Below, piece after piece: positions 16,664 through 25,073 of a stretch of 39,386 nucleotides of DNA. Source of the DNA: a virus; IMG/VR virus record IMGVR_UViG_3300032117_000067, positions 1-39,386 of that record; one strand, written 5' to 3'. The notes below the pieces were generated by a model. The model was not told where the DNA came from. It made no database searches and was given only the letters and a program-made list of their open reading frames with translations. Position numbers and translations under genes: made by a program. How positions within the stretch are numbered: position 1 is the stretch's first letter; every line of letters begins with the position of its first letter.

Positions 16664-18258
16664 AGAAAGCCAGCTGGTTTAACAAGTAACTGTGTTGCTG
16701 TCCAAGCAATATTACCGGTCGAGGAAGTTATCTGCATTCTCAAAGAGTGCATAAATCCAGGTTTGGAGGGAACTGTCATCCACTGAGGGACTACAAAATC
16801 CGTGGAGTTAATATCCCCAGTGCTGGACCATTCTGCTTGATCCCAGAGAGATATGTCCCAAGCAGCTGATTGAATTTGATAAGTTTGAAGATTATTAGCC
16901 GCAGAAGTTACGAAGTCTGTATCTACCGCATAGCTGATAGCCAGTTGTCCACTGGCCTGAATATAAGGCATTATTGAAGTTATCTGAAGACCAGAATTCG
17001 AACCGAAGTTATTATAAGCTTGCGCAATAGTCCCTTGAATTGCAGAACCCGAATCACTAACTCCAGACCAACCTTGGTAAACCACATGCCCAGATGCGAA
17101 GAAGAAGTTCCCTTGATATTCTGCCAGACAACTAGCATTCCAACCAGTAAACCTACACCAAGCTTTTGTAATCGTATTCATTACGAACTGATAGCTAACA
17201 CTATCCGTCGCAACAGGTATATTTACAATCAGAGCACTGGCTGACTTATGCACAACCATATCCCAATCAGGGTTGCTTCCATAAGTCTGGGCTGCGGCTA
17301 GAAAAGCCCCATCGATCTGAAAGCTTACATTCAGCGAGTGATCAATCACAACAGATTGCATCAACTTACTAAGAGGAAGAATCCCATTCTGACTAAGATA
17401 TAAAAGATCACCACCATAATCGCAAAAACACTTATTACCAAGAGGCGGAGGGCAATCAAAAACACCCACCAGAGCCCAAGTCGAACTCGAACTCGGGTCA
17501 GTCCCTTGGTAGACAGCAAGCTCTCCCATAGTCGTAACAATGATGAAGAAGTCATCTGGACCAGCTCCTGAATCTAGTGACCAAGTTCCCATAGCGACGA
17601 GGGAACCACCCTTCTTGAATAGATGGCCTACGGGAAAGACTGAAGCAGCCCCAGCAATACTCTCTACAGGAAGATACCAAAGATTCATGGTTCCTTCCTG
17701 GATCATCCAGAGGCGAACTTTATGAGAGAGAAGCTGCGAGATGTTGGAAGTGTTTACACCTGTAATAGCATAAGGAGTACTTACCCCGGTAACGCTGTAA
17801 AATGAAGTTCCATCGTAAATGAACATCGGATCAGTGCCATTGGCTCCAATCAGAAACTGCCCCCCAGGGGTTGCGAAGTTCTGGGCCCGCCATCTCCCAT
17901 TGGAACAGCTCAGCAGAGAACTACCAAAAGCCCCTGCGTTCGTTGCATCATAAATTCCTGTATTAGTCGCCGCAAAGAGTTTCCCACCAAACTGAGCTTG
18001 ATAACTCAGCAAACTTCGAATATTCCCTGGTGCACCAGTCCTCCAGGAAGTTGATCCTGGTCGCAGTGTCAATGACTGTACCCCAGGAAAACAATTATCC
18101 AGCACATAGGCGTCAAGAGGCTTCATATCTGCTGGATTACCAACAGCATTCCAGCCATTATAAGGACAGGGAAGAGCAATCTTCTGTGCATCGACCTCAG
18201 GTTGTACCTGAATCGGTCGAGTACCACCTCGGTTGCCTGTGCGGTTCCGGCCTCTCAC
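16660..18258 (-). CDS. Tail nozzle / stabilisation-type protein
   Basis: 532 residues from GTG 18258, overlapping the tail-adaptor stop by GTGA. Repeated beta-propeller-like blades appear: short strands ending in Gly/Asp turns, such as KLFAATNTGIYDATN, GQFLIGANGTDPMFIYDG, GELAVYQGTDPSSSS and GDLLYLSQNGILPLS. This suits the propeller-containing nozzle proteins of podovirus tails (P22 gp10 / T7 gp12 functional class). CFPGVQSLTLRPGS near the N-terminus is also typical. It probably forms the distal tube through which DNA leaves. Placement right after the adaptor gene supports this. Confidence 0.68.
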   Translation of the reverse strand: MRGRNRTGNRGGTRPIQVQPEVDAQKIALPCPYNGWNAVGNPADMKPLDAYVLDNCFPGVQSLTLRPGSTSWRTGAPGNIRSLLSYQAQFGGKLFAATNTGIYDATNAGAFGSSLLSCSNGRWRAQNFATPGGQFLIGANGTDPMFIYDGTSFYSVTGVSTPYAITGVNTSNISQLLSHKVRLWMIQEGTMNLWYLPVESIAGAASVFPVGHLFKKGGSLVAMGTWSLDSGAGPDDFFIIVTTMGELAVYQGTDPSSSSTWALVGVFDCPPPLGNKCFCDYGGDLLYLSQNGILPLSKLMQSVVIDHSLNVSFQIDGAFLAAAQTYGSNPDWDMVVHKSASALIVNIPVATDSVSYQFVMNTITKAWCRFTGWNASCLAEYQGNFFFASGHVVYQGWSGVSDSGSAIQGTIAQAYNNFGSNSGLQITSIMPYIQASGQLAISYAVDTDFVTSAANNLQTYQIQSAAWDISLWDQAEWSSTGDINSTDFVVPQWMTVPSKPGFMHSLRMQITSSTGNIAWTATQLLVKPAGFL

Positions 18259-18977
18259 CGGACATTCCAGTTACCAGAGGGGACAAAGATGCCTGGGCCG
18301 ACATCTGTGAGCTTATCTTCGCTGACATTGATCTTCCTGGCGGTTTTGTTTCTCGCCACGAAGTTGTTAAGCATATCGAAGTATCGGGTCTGATCCTCGG
18401 TATAGGGTAGACCCTTGATCTGCTTCCACCGATAAGCTAAACCTTTCGCTACGATTGCTTCAGGAAATACAAACAGATCAGTATCATGAAGTGGCGTTGC
18501 CTGAGCTGTTCCTGAAACACTGGTCGTAAACCAGCTGCTGATATACTCAAAGGCTATCTGGCTGAAACCGCCTGAAGAGGATGGAACTGGATTGATAAGC
18601 AAATTTCCACCACGAATGCGGTACTTATAATTTGGAAGTGAGTTTGGCAGAGCCTTTAACTGCTGCCATTCCACCTCATTCATCGGACCAATCAGGGGCA
18701 GCATTCTGGTCCTGTCATAGAATGTGTCATTGACAGCCCACTGATAGCCATTCGGACAAAGCGTCGTCATGGCTCCTTGGCTCTCAGTGCCAGTCAATGT
18801 AAATAACGCTTCCTGAGTAAGAACCTGAAACTTAGATTCCTGTACTGTCTCGCTAAGAACATCCAGCAATGCCGCATAGATCTGTTGCACAGTCGTATCC
18901 TGACTGTTGATTACAGACGTCGGCACAACCAGACCATGAAGGCGGCAGAAGTTCTGAACAACAGTCAGGATTGACAT
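18255..18977 (-). CDS. Tail adaptor (gatekeeper) protein, podovirus type
   Basis: 240 residues from ATG 18977, with AAGGA 6 bases upstream. The N-terminal helical part (VQQIYAALLDVLSETVQ) and the sequence PLHDTDLFVFPEAIVAKGLAYRWKQIKGLPYTEDQTRYFDML are characteristic of the adaptor proteins that dock under the portal (T7 gp11 / P22 gp4 functional class). These connect head to tail and give the sixfold-to-nozzle transition. The next gene starts on its stop codon (GTGA), so adaptor and nozzle are probably made in a fixed ratio. Confidence 0.7.
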   Translation of the reverse strand: MSILTVVQNFCRLHGLVVPTSVINSQDTTVQQIYAALLDVLSETVQESKFQVLTQEALFTLTGTESQGAMTTLCPNGYQWAVNDTFYDRTRMLPLIGPMNEVEWQQLKALPNSLPNYKYRIRGGNLLINPVPSSSGGFSQIAFEYISSWFTTSVSGTAQATPLHDTDLFVFPEAIVAKGLAYRWKQIKGLPYTEDQTRYFDMLNNFVARNKTARKINVSEDKLTDVGPGIFVPSGNWNVR

Positions 18978-18986
18978 GACAAATCC

Positions 18987-19601
18987 TTACTTACGAGTGG
19001 AGACGAGTTGGGGTTCTGTCTGGGCAGCCTGCAGAGAAGTCAGGGTCTTTTCCATGACCTCCAATCGAGCTTTGAGTTCGGCGTTGTCGGCTTCGATAGC
19101 CTCATTCCGTGTTCTAAGAACATCAAGTTCAGCCGCAGATTTGCCATTTTCTGCCGAGTCCAACCAGGCTTTAGCCTTGGACTTCAGGGCCCGCCCACCC
19201 ATACCGATCCGGGCAAGCCCTTCTTCTGTCGCTTCAGCAAGCTCTTCCATCGTGCGGATATTGGCTGCCTGGATCATCTTGATCTGAGCAGGCGAGAAGA
19301 GTGAGCAGTTGAGAATCGACGTTCCAAATTCGGGAACTTCTTGCCCATCCTTCCACTGTTTGTAAGCCGAGCGATAGGCCTGCAACCACGAGGCCGGGAT
19401 ACGCTCTTGCTTGACGCCTTCTTCCAAGCTCAAGAGCCAATCCGTGACTTCCTTTTCCAGGCGATCTCGCGTTCCTGCTGGTGTCACGAGCACGAAGTCC
19501 ACATCCTTCGCCACGTAATGACCAGCTTCGACTGTTGCTGCGCGGTCCTCTACAGCCCGGCGTTCGAATACAATATAATTGGGTTTTGGTTCGTCTGCCA
19601 T
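18987..19601 (-). CDS. Phage structural-region protein of unknown function with C-terminal coiled coil
   Basis: 204 residues from ATG 19601, with AGGAG 6 bases upstream. Residues ~5-90 form an alpha/beta domain (NYIVFERRAVEDR, HYVAKDVDFVLVTPAGTRDRLEKEV). A central stretch resembles a helix-hairpin-helix (NIRTMEELAEATEEGLARIGMGGRALKSKAKAWL, overall 100-160). The end is a coiled coil (NEAIEADNAELKARLEVMEKTL). I know proteins of this form between capsid and adaptor genes of podoviruses, without a proven role. It is the first gene after the internal terminator. Confidence 0.5.
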   Translation of the reverse strand: MADEPKPNYIVFERRAVEDRAATVEAGHYVAKDVDFVLVTPAGTRDRLEKEVTDWLLSLEEGVKQERIPASWLQAYRSAYKQWKDGQEVPEFGTSILNCSLFSPAQIKMIQAANIRTMEELAEATEEGLARIGMGGRALKSKAKAWLDSAENGKSAAELDVLRTRNEAIEADNAELKARLEVMEKTLTSLQAAQTEPQLVSTRK

Positions 19602-19625
19602 GATAATCTCCTGAGCAGGGTTTAA

Positions 19626-19661
19626 GAAAAAGTCCCAGGGAGGGAGAGTTCCCTGGGACTT
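19626..19661 (-). terminator. Intrinsic terminator after the capsid genes
   Basis: A perfect 12-bp stem (19630-19641 with 19650-19661) with an 8-base loop, followed on the leftward strand by TTTTTCTTAAA (down to 19619). It lies between the decoration-like gene stop (19676) and the next start (19601). It should end part of the leftward transcripts and so keep capsid mRNA more abundant than tail mRNA. Confidence 0.85.
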
Positions 19662-19675
19662 CCAACAAGATCAGA

Positions 19676-20401
19676 TTAAGTAATCTGACCCTGAGCCATC
19701 GAGCGATTCAGGTGCGCGACGTTGTAGTAGATCGTGCCGTTGTTGTAAGTTCCCGTCACGGAACCCGAAACAGCGGCTGTCGTCGCGGCCGACAAGGTGA
19801 CCTTGTTCTCACCTGGATCGATGTCCACGACTGTCGTACCGGCGGCGATACCAGTTCCACTGAGATAAATCCCATTGAACCAGCCATCGACATTCGAAAC
19901 GAACAGATAAGTCGCGTTGCCGGGAGCATAGCAGTTTGCCTTGACAATCGTCGTAGTCGCGGGGGCCACGATCTTTGCATCAAGAATCTGCTTGCCTGAG
20001 GACAGTGCACCAGCCTGGCCGGCCGCACCGATACCGAAGGTTGCTGCTGCCGCCACGCTCGCCGTCGAAGAGACCGGAACGATACCCGATACCTGGACCC
20101 AGAAGTAGTTGCCGACCGCTGCAGTCACGCAGGCCACACCGACCATGCATCCCAGGTTTGCGGTATTCGCGATCGGTGCTGCGTCATAGCGCCATCCTGC
20201 CGACTGAAGAGTCTGGGTCAAGGTCACCAGTGCAAACTGCGGACATGCCGTCGCACAGTAGCAATAGAGAAATTCACCCGAACCCCACCAGGTATTTGCG
20301 GCCTGTGCGAGGAAGCCCGTCTGCATCCGACTTGTCGAATCAGGCAGACCGTAGAAGGCAATCTGCTGATTGCCAATCATACCATCAACTGCATATTTCA
20401 T
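19676..20401 (-). CDS. Probable capsid decoration or head-fibre protein
   Basis: 241 residues from ATG 20401, with AAAGGA upstream. Composition is Ala/Gly/Thr/Val-rich and beta-like throughout. Near the end lies IYLSGTGIAAGTTVVDID followed by TLSAATTAAVSGSV. This is a module found in many phage surface and fibre proteins, and a related Gly/Thr/Val pattern appears in the tailspike at 5473-7728. It follows the capsid gene directly and precedes a terminator, so it is expressed at capsid level. A surface decoration protein is the most likely role; no family was recognised with certainty. Confidence 0.55.
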   Translation of the reverse strand: MKYAVDGMIGNQQIAFYGLPDSTSRMQTGFLAQAANTWWGSGEFLYCYCATACPQFALVTLTQTLQSAGWRYDAAPIANTANLGCMVGVACVTAAVGNYFWVQVSGIVPVSSTASVAAAATFGIGAAGQAGALSSGKQILDAKIVAPATTTIVKANCYAPGNATYLFVSNVDGWFNGIYLSGTGIAAGTTVVDIDPGENKVTLSAATTAAVSGSVTGTYNNGTIYYNVAHLNRSMAQGQIT

Positions 20402-20422
20402 TGGAGAGTCCTTTCTTAACTA

Positions 20423-20448
20423 CCGGGGATTTGCAATTTCAACCCCCC
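20423..20448 (-). other. CCGGGG hairpin between capsid and decoration genes
   Basis: CCGGGG (20423-20428) pairs with CCCCGG (20443-20448), and a smaller TTG/CAA stem can form in the loop. No T-run follows, so it is not a simple terminator. It lies right after the capsid stop and upstream of the decoration gene's ribosome site. It carries one copy of the recurring CCGGGGATT element. It could stabilise the capsid mRNA 3' end or bind a regulator. Confidence 0.5.
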
Positions 20449-20453
20449 GGCAA

Positions 20454-21428
20454 TTACGCCTTCAGCACGCCCTGCAGCCTGCGGTTTGAACAGACGATGT
20501 TCCCCATCCAGAGAACCGGAATGACCGCAGCGTCCTGGTTGTAGGGCTTCTGGTCATCTTGGACCGAGAGGTTCGCATCCTTATGGACCACGATTTCAAA
20601 GTACTCCGTGTTCAGGAAGTACATATGAGCGCCGGGGATACCGCTGCCACCGTCGAAGATCACATCGGCGTTCTTGTATTTCAGACTGGTGAAACCACCA
20701 TCAGCATCGCCGGCCGAGGTGTAGCGTTTGATCGCGACCTGGCTCTGTTCATAGAACGTAAAGTAATCATTCGAAGAGACGATCAGATCTGGCTTGTCAT
20801 CACCGCGGACCTGGTTCAGCCAAAGAGGCAGCATCAGCTGCGTTTCCATGGTCGTCGAGGAAGGGGTGACCGCACCGCCGCCCTGGATGGGGTTGGCTGC
20901 AGACTGCACTGCCGGCGCCCAGAACGACCAGGCACTAGCATCGATACCGCCAACCACGCCGACGCCGGAATCGGCCACGATGGCTTGAAGTCCACCGATC
21001 TGGTTCGGAAGCGTACCATCAGCATAGAGATCATAGCTGAAGTTGTTCTTGAAGGTCCGCATCGCGTTCTTGATACGGGCCTTGGCCAGCTTGACAATCG
21101 CCGAATCGCCGGAGTTGCTGCGGAGTTCGAGACCACTTGCCACGACGTTCAGAGCGATCTGACGCCACTGAAATTCCGCCGCTGTGATGACGTCGGACTG
21201 CTGGATGTTCAGAATATCATATCCCGAATACCGCTGATAGGTCCCATTGTTGTTGTAGTCCAGCGGCTGCGCGATGGTCAGACCACCATCTTCAGTCCGC
21301 ATATTGCCCTTCTTCATCAGCCGCGCATAGAGCGCGTTATTCTTGCTGACGTTGTCGATGACGTCTTTGGAATGCTGGCGCCACGTGGTGGAGACCAGTT
21401 CCGTAAAGGTTGCACTCGGAGTTGCCAT
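20454..21428 (-). CDS. Major capsid protein
   Basis: 324 residues from ATG 21428, with AAAGGA upstream. The sequence has the recognisable pattern of a podovirus major capsid family: MATPSATFTELVSTTWRQHS, VIDNVSKNNALYARLMKKG, LDYNNNGTYQRYSGYD and KNAMRTFKNNFSYDLYADG, ending VCSNRRLQGVLKA. The family is regarded as HK97-fold. There is no obvious N-terminal delta domain; a separate scaffold gene lies just upstream, as expected. The gene is followed by a hairpin and a decoration-like gene, then a terminator, so this part of the operon can be transcribed most. Confidence 0.9.
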   Translation of the reverse strand: MATPSATFTELVSTTWRQHSKDVIDNVSKNNALYARLMKKGNMRTEDGGLTIAQPLDYNNNGTYQRYSGYDILNIQQSDVITAAEFQWRQIALNVVASGLELRSNSGDSAIVKLAKARIKNAMRTFKNNFSYDLYADGTLPNQIGGLQAIVADSGVGVVGGIDASAWSFWAPAVQSAANPIQGGGAVTPSSTTMETQLMLPLWLNQVRGDDKPDLIVSSNDYFTFYEQSQVAIKRYTSAGDADGGFTSLKYKNADVIFDGGSGIPGAHMYFLNTEYFEIVVHKDANLSVQDDQKPYNQDAAVIPVLWMGNIVCSNRRLQGVLKA

Positions 21429-21443
21429 TGGTCAGTCCTTTGA

Positions 21444-22496
21444 TTAGGAGCGCTGCTTGATAGCAGCAAGGGTTTCGGCCATGGTGTCATCCATCGTACC
21501 AATCGGGGTCGTTCCACTCCGAGGCTTTGGATTTGCCCTGAGATCAGCAGCTGTTGCCGCTGCGACTTTTTGTCCACGCTTGTTCAGCTTTTCCAGCGCG
21601 GAGTTTTCTGCGTCGGTTTTCAGCCGATCGATCTCCTTCTGCCTGGTTGCTGGGTTAGCATAGACCGCCTTGTCGTAGGCGTCCTGGAGAGTGGTGGACA
21701 CTCCAGAGTTGATAAACTTGGCAATGTCGTCGACAAGTTCATCAAAATAGGGATGAGCAGGGTCTTTGGCGAAGTCATTGACTTCCTGCATAACTCGGGA
21801 TTGAGCAGCTTCCTGTTCGCGGGCTGAGAAGGTCTGTTGGCTCTTTTCAAGCTCATTGATCTTGGCTTGAAGAGATTGGATTTCCGGATTCGGCTGTTTG
21901 TAAGTCCCAGCTGCATCCAGATGCCGCGCAATCGCGACAAGATCCAAACCATAGCTTTGAATCATCAAAGCCCCAAGTTGAGTCTTCTGCTCCGGGGTGC
22001 CACGGGACAAGAGGTAATGATTCGACGCAAAGTTCTGAAACATCTGGACAGGATCGATACCTTCCTGATCCAGGATCGGTTTGTAAGGCGCGACGACCTG
22101 GGAATATTTATCCCCGACCTCCGCGCGACCTTTGTACTCCTCGATCCCTTTAAAGATGTCCTGTTCGCGCTTGAGGATTTCCTGTTGAACAGTGGGATCG
22201 ATCGTGGCCCACTTGGCGATTGCTTCCTTTGTCCAGGTTTCCGGAGCACCGACAGCTTGAACAGCCGTGGAGTTCTCACCTGTCTTTTCTGTTTGGGCAG
22301 GCGACGTCGGCTCAACAGCAGTAGAGGTGCTTGCCGGAGCCTTCGCCGCCTGCCCCTCAGCCGAGGGTTCTTTCCCACCGGCATCTTCGCCTTCCTCCCC
22401 CTGCCCGAAGAGGTCGGCAGAAATGTCTGCTAGTGCAGAGGTGGTGTCGAACTCTGGCTGAGATTCAATAACAGGTTGAGTAGTTTGTTCGGTCAT
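21444..22496 (-). CDS. Capsid scaffolding protein
   Basis: 350 residues from ATG 22496, with AAGGA upstream. The first ~90 residues are acidic and low-complexity (Glu/Thr/Ala/Gln). Helical segments follow (TIDPTVQQEILKREQDIFKGIEEYKG, overall 100-140), then a Gln/Glu/Lys coiled coil and a basic C-terminus (LRANPKPRSGTTP). Charge pattern, helicity and position directly before the capsid gene are typical of an internal scaffold that guides procapsid assembly and is then lost. No protease gene is seen, so it probably exits intact or is recycled. Confidence 0.82.
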   Translation of the reverse strand: MTEQTTQPVIESQPEFDTTSALADISADLFGQGEEGEDAGGKEPSAEGQAAKAPASTSTAVEPTSPAQTEKTGENSTAVQAVGAPETWTKEAIAKWATIDPTVQQEILKREQDIFKGIEEYKGRAEVGDKYSQVVAPYKPILDQEGIDPVQMFQNFASNHYLLSRGTPEQKTQLGALMIQSYGLDLVAIARHLDAAGTYKQPNPEIQSLQAKINELEKSQQTFSAREQEAAQSRVMQEVNDFAKDPAHPYFDELVDDIAKFINSGVSTTLQDAYDKAVYANPATRQKEIDRLKTDAENSALEKLNKRGQKVAAATAADLRANPKPRSGTTPIGTMDDTMAETLAAIKQRS

Positions 22497-22507
22497 GGCA
22501 GGATTCC

Positions 22508-22933
22508 TTACAAGTTCGGAGTTGCGCGAGTGTACGCCAGATCAACCCCACCTCGGGTTAATTCGTTGTACAGAGTTTCACGCTTCTCAGATGGCATAGC
22601 TTCGATTTCTCTTTCAACTGTGTTTTCGATCCTGGTTTCGAGAGCGGCTTCATAGTCTGCTTTGCTTTGCAGATTAGCTTCCTTTTCCCCAGATTCCAAA
22701 ACTCGGCAATCTTGTTTTCGAAGGTTCTCTTCATGTTGGCGTTTGGAGCTGATCCACTCACCTGTAACAGGGCAGTTATACCCGGTATTGTCGACAATGA
22801 AGAACCTTGGGGCAGTAATAGTCTTTTCCGCGTCGGCTCCGCAAGCGCATTTTTGAGATGCTTTGTAATCCGAGAGGGGAAGCAATCGATCGAAGGGATG
22901 ACCTTCAGCACAGATATAAGAATAAAGAGGCAT
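22508..22933 (-). CDS. FmdB-like zinc-ribbon protein
   Basis: 141 residues from ATG 22933, with AGGAG 7 bases upstream. The N-terminus MPLYSYICAEGHPFD then KCACGADAEKTITAPRF is an FmdB-type zinc ribbon, with likely ligands C8, H12, C29 and C31. A possible second site involves C54 (GYNCPVTGEWI). The C-terminal half is a charged helix. Proteins like this sit between portal and scaffold in several podoviruses; their role is unknown. It may regulate or assist head assembly, or bind nucleic acid. Confidence 0.65.
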   Translation of the reverse strand: MPLYSYICAEGHPFDRLLPLSDYKASQKCACGADAEKTITAPRFFIVDNTGYNCPVTGEWISSKRQHEENLRKQDCRVLESGEKEANLQSKADYEAALETRIENTVEREIEAMPSEKRETLYNELTRGGVDLAYTRATPNL

Positions 22934-22943
22934 GGCAGTGCTC

Positions 22944-25073
22944 CTACGGGGCTTGAGTTTGCTGTCGGGCAGCAGCGGCTTTGGCTTGAATAGCCTGAAG
23001 GTCGCGCTCGTGCTTGGCCTGGGCCAGAGCCTCGTCGCGAGCGAGTTGAGCCATTTGCTGACTATGGGCCTGAAGATCGGAATTATGCTTCAAGGCATCG
23101 AGTTGGGCCTGTTGTTGCATCAGGGTTTGCTTGTGCTGGAACTCTTGCTCTTCCATCTGCATCTGCATTTGGGCTTTTTGCAGATCCGCATTAGCTTGGA
23201 TCTGAGCGACCTGTTCCTGGGCCTGTTCAGAAGGTTTTGGACCTTGCTGGCCCTGAGGCTGTGGAGGCTGCATCTGCTCGATGTATTCTTCGATTTGGCT
23301 GCCGAAGTTATACCTCCGAACGATTGCCAGCATGAATTGTTGGGCCACGCCGAAGGGCATAACGCCCTCCTGAATCAGAGGTCCGAGACCATTGAGAAGT
23401 TGGCTCATGGCATTCATGATGTCAGAGATGTCTTGCTTGTCCTGACTGTTCTCAGAATCAATTGTGGAATTGGTCTCAATGTCGCAGCGATAGCGCAGCC
23501 CAATACTGTCGTGGAGGAGTTTTTGAAGATCTTCCCAACTTGGCATTTGAAGAGCCTGAGCAATCTGCGGAGGAAGCTGCGGAGGTGGCGGGGTTTGAGG
23601 AGCAGGTGCTGGCGGTTGCCCAGGGATTTGTGGTGGCTGGTGGGCCTGCATCGTCGCAACGGTCTGCTGGTACTGCCCCATCAGCTCCTGGTGTTTGGAA
23701 GTGATCTGGGCTTTTTCGTTATCTGTCAGATAAGGAAGTCCTGTCATCTGGCGAAGAGTTTGGATATCAAATTTCGCTGCAGCGATCTCCAGCATAATCG
23801 CCATGCAGTCACGGCAATATCGCTGAACTTCCTTCTGCATCCGACGAAGCCGAAAAGTCCCCCATTGGTTTTTTAATTGCTGCGCAGTTGCGGTTTCGGA
23901 AGCCACGCTGGCCCCGCGGAGAATATCAGAAATCCCCGTAATCTCATAGATCACATTCTTGACTTGCTCGCGTTGGCTGTACAGCTGTTGCGCTGTCGCG
24001 GCCAGATCATTGATCGGAACTGTCCAGATCAGCTGATCCATCCCTGTCCCATCTGGCATAGATTGAACATTCTCGACAGGAATCAGTTCATTGTCATCTG
24101 CTTGAAGAACTTTGTCAATCCCTTCAATAGTGTTGTTATACATGCCACGGTACTTGATAGCCCGGATGATGGCCTTCAATCGAATTGTAAGGTTGTTCAG
24201 CTCTTGAGCCTGGCTGCGGTAGTACTGATACAGCGGTGTCGGAATCAGTGTCGTAACCTTCTTCGTGAAGTTCAGCGGCTTCGGAACAGGGAAGAAGCCC
24301 AATAGCCCGAAAGGGTCTTCGACGATTTTCAACGGACCCTGCTTGTAAACTGGCGAGAAGAACATGATCTTTTTCTCGGATTTATCCCAAATCTCATAGA
24401 CCTTGAAACTCATCACGCCGGCAAGTTCGTCGTTCTCGGACTTGTCTTTAGCTGATTGCTCAGAATCCCCCATGTAGGAAGTATCTGTGAAATCAATCTT
24501 TACATCAGGGAAGTTGGATTTGATCTCATCCTGATCCATATCCCATTCGAAGCCAATCCAAGGGACTTTTTTCCAGCTTCTGGCATAGCCGTGGAAGAAC
24601 TTGTCCCAGCGAGCTGCTTCACCAAAGACCGCTTCGGAAGCCTTTCCGCCATCAACATACTTGAACCTCGTCACCCCGCGATTGACCAGGAGGCCCTCGA
24701 GAACTGCCTGAGTAATCGTATCATCGAAGGTGTCATAGGCTTCGGAATCTGCCTCGACGAGGTACTTCAGTGTCCGGGTGCCAACTTCGCTGACAATTTT
24801 CCCAATCGGGTCGGCATCTTTGAACCTCCGAAGCACCATCGGAATCGGGGTTTGAGAATAAACTGCCGGGATAAGCGTTTCCGTGTTCGAGTACAGAATC
24901 GCGAAGGGGGTTTCATCAGGCTTCTTTGCCTCGTAGATGTCGATGATCTGTCGACTGGTATCCCGATAAGTTTTCTCCCTTTTCAGTGCTGAGAGAATCT
25001 CCCCATTCCAGAAGGAGTAAAGAGCTTCGCCGCCTTTGGGAGGGATAACTTCTCCAGGATTTGTTTCAGACAC
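22944..25073 (-). CDS. Portal protein
   Basis: 709 residues from GTG 25073, which overlaps the terminase stop by 8 bases and has AGGAAG upstream. The longer frame to 25139 would lie inside the terminase gene. The N-terminal part has portal features (ALYSFWNGEILSALKREKTYRDTSRQ, overall), and a central region TPLYQYYRSQAQELNNLTIRLKA is typical of podovirus portals. After ~residue 480 comes a Pro/Gln-rich stretch (PPQIPGQPPAPAPQTPPPPQ). A long Gln/Ala helical tail follows, which could form the barrel inside the head, as in P22 gp1. It makes the dodecameric DNA channel and the terminase and adaptor dock. Confidence 0.88.
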   Translation of the reverse strand: MSETNPGEVIPPKGGEALYSFWNGEILSALKREKTYRDTSRQIIDIYEAKKPDETPFAILYSNTETLIPAVYSQTPIPMVLRRFKDADPIGKIVSEVGTRTLKYLVEADSEAYDTFDDTITQAVLEGLLVNRGVTRFKYVDGGKASEAVFGEAARWDKFFHGYARSWKKVPWIGFEWDMDQDEIKSNFPDVKIDFTDTSYMGDSEQSAKDKSENDELAGVMSFKVYEIWDKSEKKIMFFSPVYKQGPLKIVEDPFGLLGFFPVPKPLNFTKKVTTLIPTPLYQYYRSQAQELNNLTIRLKAIIRAIKYRGMYNNTIEGIDKVLQADDNELIPVENVQSMPDGTGMDQLIWTVPINDLAATAQQLYSQREQVKNVIYEITGISDILRGASVASETATAQQLKNQWGTFRLRRMQKEVQRYCRDCMAIMLEIAAAKFDIQTLRQMTGLPYLTDNEKAQITSKHQELMGQYQQTVATMQAHQPPQIPGQPPAPAPQTPPPPQLPPQIAQALQMPSWEDLQKLLHDSIGLRYRCDIETNSTIDSENSQDKQDISDIMNAMSQLLNGLGPLIQEGVMPFGVAQQFMLAIVRRYNFGSQIEEYIEQMQPPQPQGQQGPKPSEQAQEQVAQIQANADLQKAQMQMQMEEQEFQHKQTLMQQQAQLDALKHNSDLQAHSQQMAQLARDEALAQAKHERDLQAIQAKAAAARQQTQAP

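Noticed and set aside
20559-21443. 294-codon rightward open frame opposite the capsid gene
   Set aside because: Antisense shadow of the capsid gene, with no ribosome site and an Arg/Asp/Val-rich sequence without motifs.
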